The notes below the pieces were generated by a model. The model saw only the letters and a list, made by a program, of their open reading frames with translations. It did not search any database and was not told the DNA's origin. A program made the position numbers and the translations under genes. A stretch of DNA of 64,000 nt from Balneola sp. (GTDB lineage: Bacteria; Bacteroidota; Rhodothermia; Balneolales; Balneolaceae), in assembly GCA_028284195.1 (NCBI GenBank), contig JANQSE010000002.1:186001-250000 (forward strand), given 5' to 3'. Shown one piece after another: positions 61,840-64,000 of this stretch; the stretch's first letter is position 1; every line of letters begins with the position of its first letter.

Positions 61840-64000
61840 CTATTTAATTAGTGTCATTCTTTTTACAGATGATAAATTTCCTGCTTTAATGCGGTAGATA
61901 TATATACCGGAAGCAAGGTTCGAAGCATTAAATTGTATAGAATGCCTTCCCTCTGCAAATCTTTGGTTTACCATCGTTGAAACTTTTTGGCCCAGCATGT
62001 TAAATACATCAATAGTTATTTGGCTGGATGTTGGAAGACTGAACGAAATAGTGGTGGTAGGGTTGAACGGGTTAGGATAATTCTGCTCCAGGTTGAAGGT
62101 TGAAGGAGTGGATAATTCTTCATCTTCATTAGATACTGCCATATTATCCAGTTCATATAAATAAATTGGAGTATCGCGATAGTTACGATCTGACGGTTGA
62201 TACCCAAGAAAGTTAAGCCTTCCATCACCATTGTAATCACCTACCAATGGGAAATATTGTACATTAAGAAAAGCCGGAGAAGGATGGAGTGGTAAATTAG
62301 CATTAGGTGAATTATATATGACCGTAGCCAAGTCGGTAGGCGAATCTCCTATTTCATATAAAACCGCATTTCTAAATCCACTTCCTGGTACAAATAATAA
62401 CTCATCGGCTCCATCTTCATTTAAATCCGCTACGGCTTTTAATAAAGCTCGTCCCGAAGCTTTGATGTACGTTTCTTCTCCAACAGTATTGGGTGTAAAA
62501 ACATATTCCGAACGGATGGGTATGGTTGTATCAGGTTGGCCCGTAAATCCGTTTTTACCAAAAAAATAGGATAAAGCACCAACACCTTCATCGAACGCTT
62601 CATTAGCATGACGAAGTGCTTTTGCTGCTATATCTTTTTTACCGTCCCCATCAAAGTCACCGCTGGCTATATTGTTTACTCCGCCAAAGAGCCGTTGTCG
62701 ATTTGTGATATTTGATGTGTCTGGCAACAATTCAAGATCAGGTCCTGTAAAACTAGGCAAGGCCGTATTTTGTCCATATAACACATAAATAACTCCACTT
62801 ATAAACGGATTTACTTCAGCTAATCGGCTGCTATAAAATCTTCCTGGATCTCCGATTACAAAATCATCAATACCATCATCGTTGAGGTCACCTATTCCTT
62901 GTATAACAGTTGCTCCCCAATTGGTGCTCCCGCCTGTTGGGTCTGGAAATTGAGCGTTTAAGTCAAGGGTGATTTCTGGAGATGAAGAAATAGTAGTACC
63001 ACCAAGCAGTATAAACACTTTTTCCTGTTCGTTGGAAGTTGGAACCGCGATACCCAGATCATCAAATCCATCATTGTTAATATCTCCTAAATTTGCCATC
63101 AGTTCTAATTTGTTTAACGCTGGTGAGAGCTCGGTTTGGCGAATAACATGATATGGAGTTACTAAATCTGAAAGACTGTAGAATCTTATTTCGGATTGAT
63201 GTTCATTCTGATTTTGTGCCTTCAAAAGAACGGCAATTGATTTGTTGTCGGTACTATTGAAATACCCAGCTTGCACAAAGCTGAAGTCAAGCGTGTCGGG
63301 GTTTTCGATTTCTATAACACCTGGAGACTGATCATTGAATCCATTCATGATAAGAAGTTGAGATTCGCCATTCATACTTTGGAAGATTGCGAAATTATCA
63401 GTTCCATTACCTTTCAGATCTGAAAGATGAAATAGCCGTCGTCTGAATTTAATAGAAAAATCAGCAGTATTTTGAGTAATAAGTTCAGCTTCGAAAGTAT
63501 TCGAACCATTCTGAGATTTAAAAACCACGTTGCCAAATTTTTCACGGGAAAAGATAGGCAGACTAAAAGTGTTAAACCCAGGTATAAAAATAGAATTCTC
63601 AGTATTTACCCCTAGAGAAAAATCAGAGCTAGGCAATATTTCTGAACTTGTAAATGATTTAATTGAAACTAGTGAGTTAGTAAGGCTGTCGTAGTTTATG
63701 ACTTCGATGTTTTGAGTATTGTGGAATAAAATTTCCCCTCTGCTGTCGCCAGTTATATCTCCAAGTAATGATGGCTTTTTACTGATGCTTTCAAAAGTAT
63801 TAGTGATTTGAATAGGTTCAGCAAATATAGAATCGGACACTGACAAACCTTTGAAAAAGTATGTGCCATCAAAAACAGTTTGAACAATTAGGTCAAGTGG
63901 GCCGTCTCCATCAAAGTCAGAAACCATTGAACTGTTCGGTATTAGTGGACCTCCTGGTACAATTTTCACTTCGGCTAGTGCAATACTATCAGGATTAACG
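61840..64000 (-). CDS. FG-GAP repeat secreted protein with type IX sorting domain (5' part beyond window)
   Basis: The C-terminal 720 residues of a larger exported protein; the frame is open to the last base of the window, and an internal GTG at 63969 is not a believable start. Repeated calcium-binding FG-GAP/integrin-alpha-like units appear: DFDGDGPLDLIVQ, DINNDGFDDLGIA, DLNDDGIDDFVIGDPG, DFDGDGKKDIAAKA and DYNGDGRLNFLG. A type IX sorting domain ends it (QNYPNPFNPTTT, VFNMLGQKVST, SGIYIYRIKAG). Such proteins are usually adhesins or scaffolds at the cell surface; the missing N-terminus may carry the signal peptide and any catalytic part. Confidence 0.85.
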   Translation of the reverse strand, partial: VNPDSIALAEVKIVPGGPLIPNSSMVSDFDGDGPLDLIVQTVFDGTYFFKGLSVSDSIFAEPIQITNTFESISKKPSLLGDITGDSRGEILFHNTQNIEVINYDSLTNSLVSIKSFTSSEILPSSDFSLGVNTENSIFIPGFNTFSLPIFSREKFGNVVFKSQNGSNTFEAELITQNTADFSIKFRRRLFHLSDLKGNGTDNFAIFQSMNGESQLLIMNGFNDQSPGVIEIENPDTLDFSFVQAGYFNSTDNKSIAVLLKAQNQNEHQSEIRFYSLSDLVTPYHVIRQTELSPALNKLELMANLGDINNDGFDDLGIAVPTSNEQEKVFILLGGTTISSSPEITLDLNAQFPDPTGGSTNWGATVIQGIGDLNDDGIDDFVIGDPGRFYSSRLAEVNPFISGVIYVLYGQNTALPSFTGPDLELLPDTSNITNRQRLFGGVNNIASGDFDGDGKKDIAAKALRHANEAFDEGVGALSYFFGKNGFTGQPDTTIPIRSEYVFTPNTVGEETYIKASGRALLKAVADLNEDGADELLFVPGSGFRNAVLYEIGDSPTDLATVIYNSPNANLPLHPSPAFLNVQYFPLVGDYNGDGRLNFLGYQPSDRNYRDTPIYLYELDNMAVSNEDEELSTPSTFNLEQNYPNPFNPTTTISFSLPTSSQITIDVFNMLGQKVSTMVNQRFAEGRHSIQFNASNLASGIYIYRIKAGNLSSVKRMTLIK

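Overview
The window looks like chromosome from a marine Balneolota/Rhodothermota-type bacterium (FCB group). Three things point there. Two large secreted proteins end in a type IX sorting domain of the 'QNYPNPFNP' kind. The base composition is AT-rich. The gene set (TamA/TamB, Ste24-type M48 protease, REC-thioredoxin-reductase fusion, TIGR03545/TIGR03546 pair, BlaI/M56) is normal for that group. Some genes have a recognisable Shine-Dalgarno (GGAGG before the gene starting at 17888) but most do not. There is no rRNA, intact tRNA, CRISPR array, prophage or plasmid module; the only mobile-type gene is a REP-associated tyrosine transposase.

Layout. 0.1-6.2 kb: housekeeping (POT peptide transporter, mnmE, secG, MscS channel), then a degenerate SRAP (YedK-like) protein and a CPBP protease. 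6.2-9.9 kb: dinB behind a long palindrome, then an ECF sigma/anti-sigma/secreted-protein operon. 10-18 kb: LVIVD-repeat lipoprotein, the TIGR03546-TIGR03545 membrane pair, and a 1313-residue secreted exonuclease-like protein with duplicated PKD and lamin-tail domains. 18.2-25.2 kb: TlpA-like thioredoxin, RAYT transposase, and a minus-strand redox-signalling cluster (KefB-like antiporter, small ORF, monothiol DsbA-like protein, UBP zinc finger, cNMP-domain histidine kinase, receiver-Grx-like-TrxR-like fusion). 25.3-28.5 kb: lipoprotein, M48 protease, EamA transporter.

28.5-38.7 kb: an exopolysaccharide/O-antigen locus (SLBB export protein, Wzz, Wzy/ligase, Wzx flippase, three GT4-type transferases, one GT2 on the opposite strand). 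It is more AT-rich than its surroundings, and several of its genes lack an ATG start; for wzx and the GT2 gene no ATG, GTG or TTG gives a complete N-terminus. 38.8-51.8 kb: pyrR-pyrB, sucC, tamA-tamB, M14 lipoprotein peptidase and prfC. 51.9-57.7 kb: a BlaI repressor with two operator-like palindromes and three tandem BlaR1-like M56 proteases, downstream of an MltB-like transglycosylase. 57.8-64 kb: a DUF3052-YdeI fusion, a Rieske-glutamate-synthase-like enzyme with an overlapping partner gene, an orphan gene, a tRNA-like pseudogene, and the 3' part of an FG-GAP secreted protein cut by the window end.

Most unusual items: the redox cluster, in which the expected dithiol cysteines are missing from three thioredoxin-type domains; the triplicated M56 operon; the SRAP protein lacking three of four catalytic residues; REP palindromes read in frame inside the transposase that presumably handles them; a tRNA-Pro-like pseudogene with an enlarged T-loop; and small ORFs tightly coupled to the DsbA-like gene and sucC.
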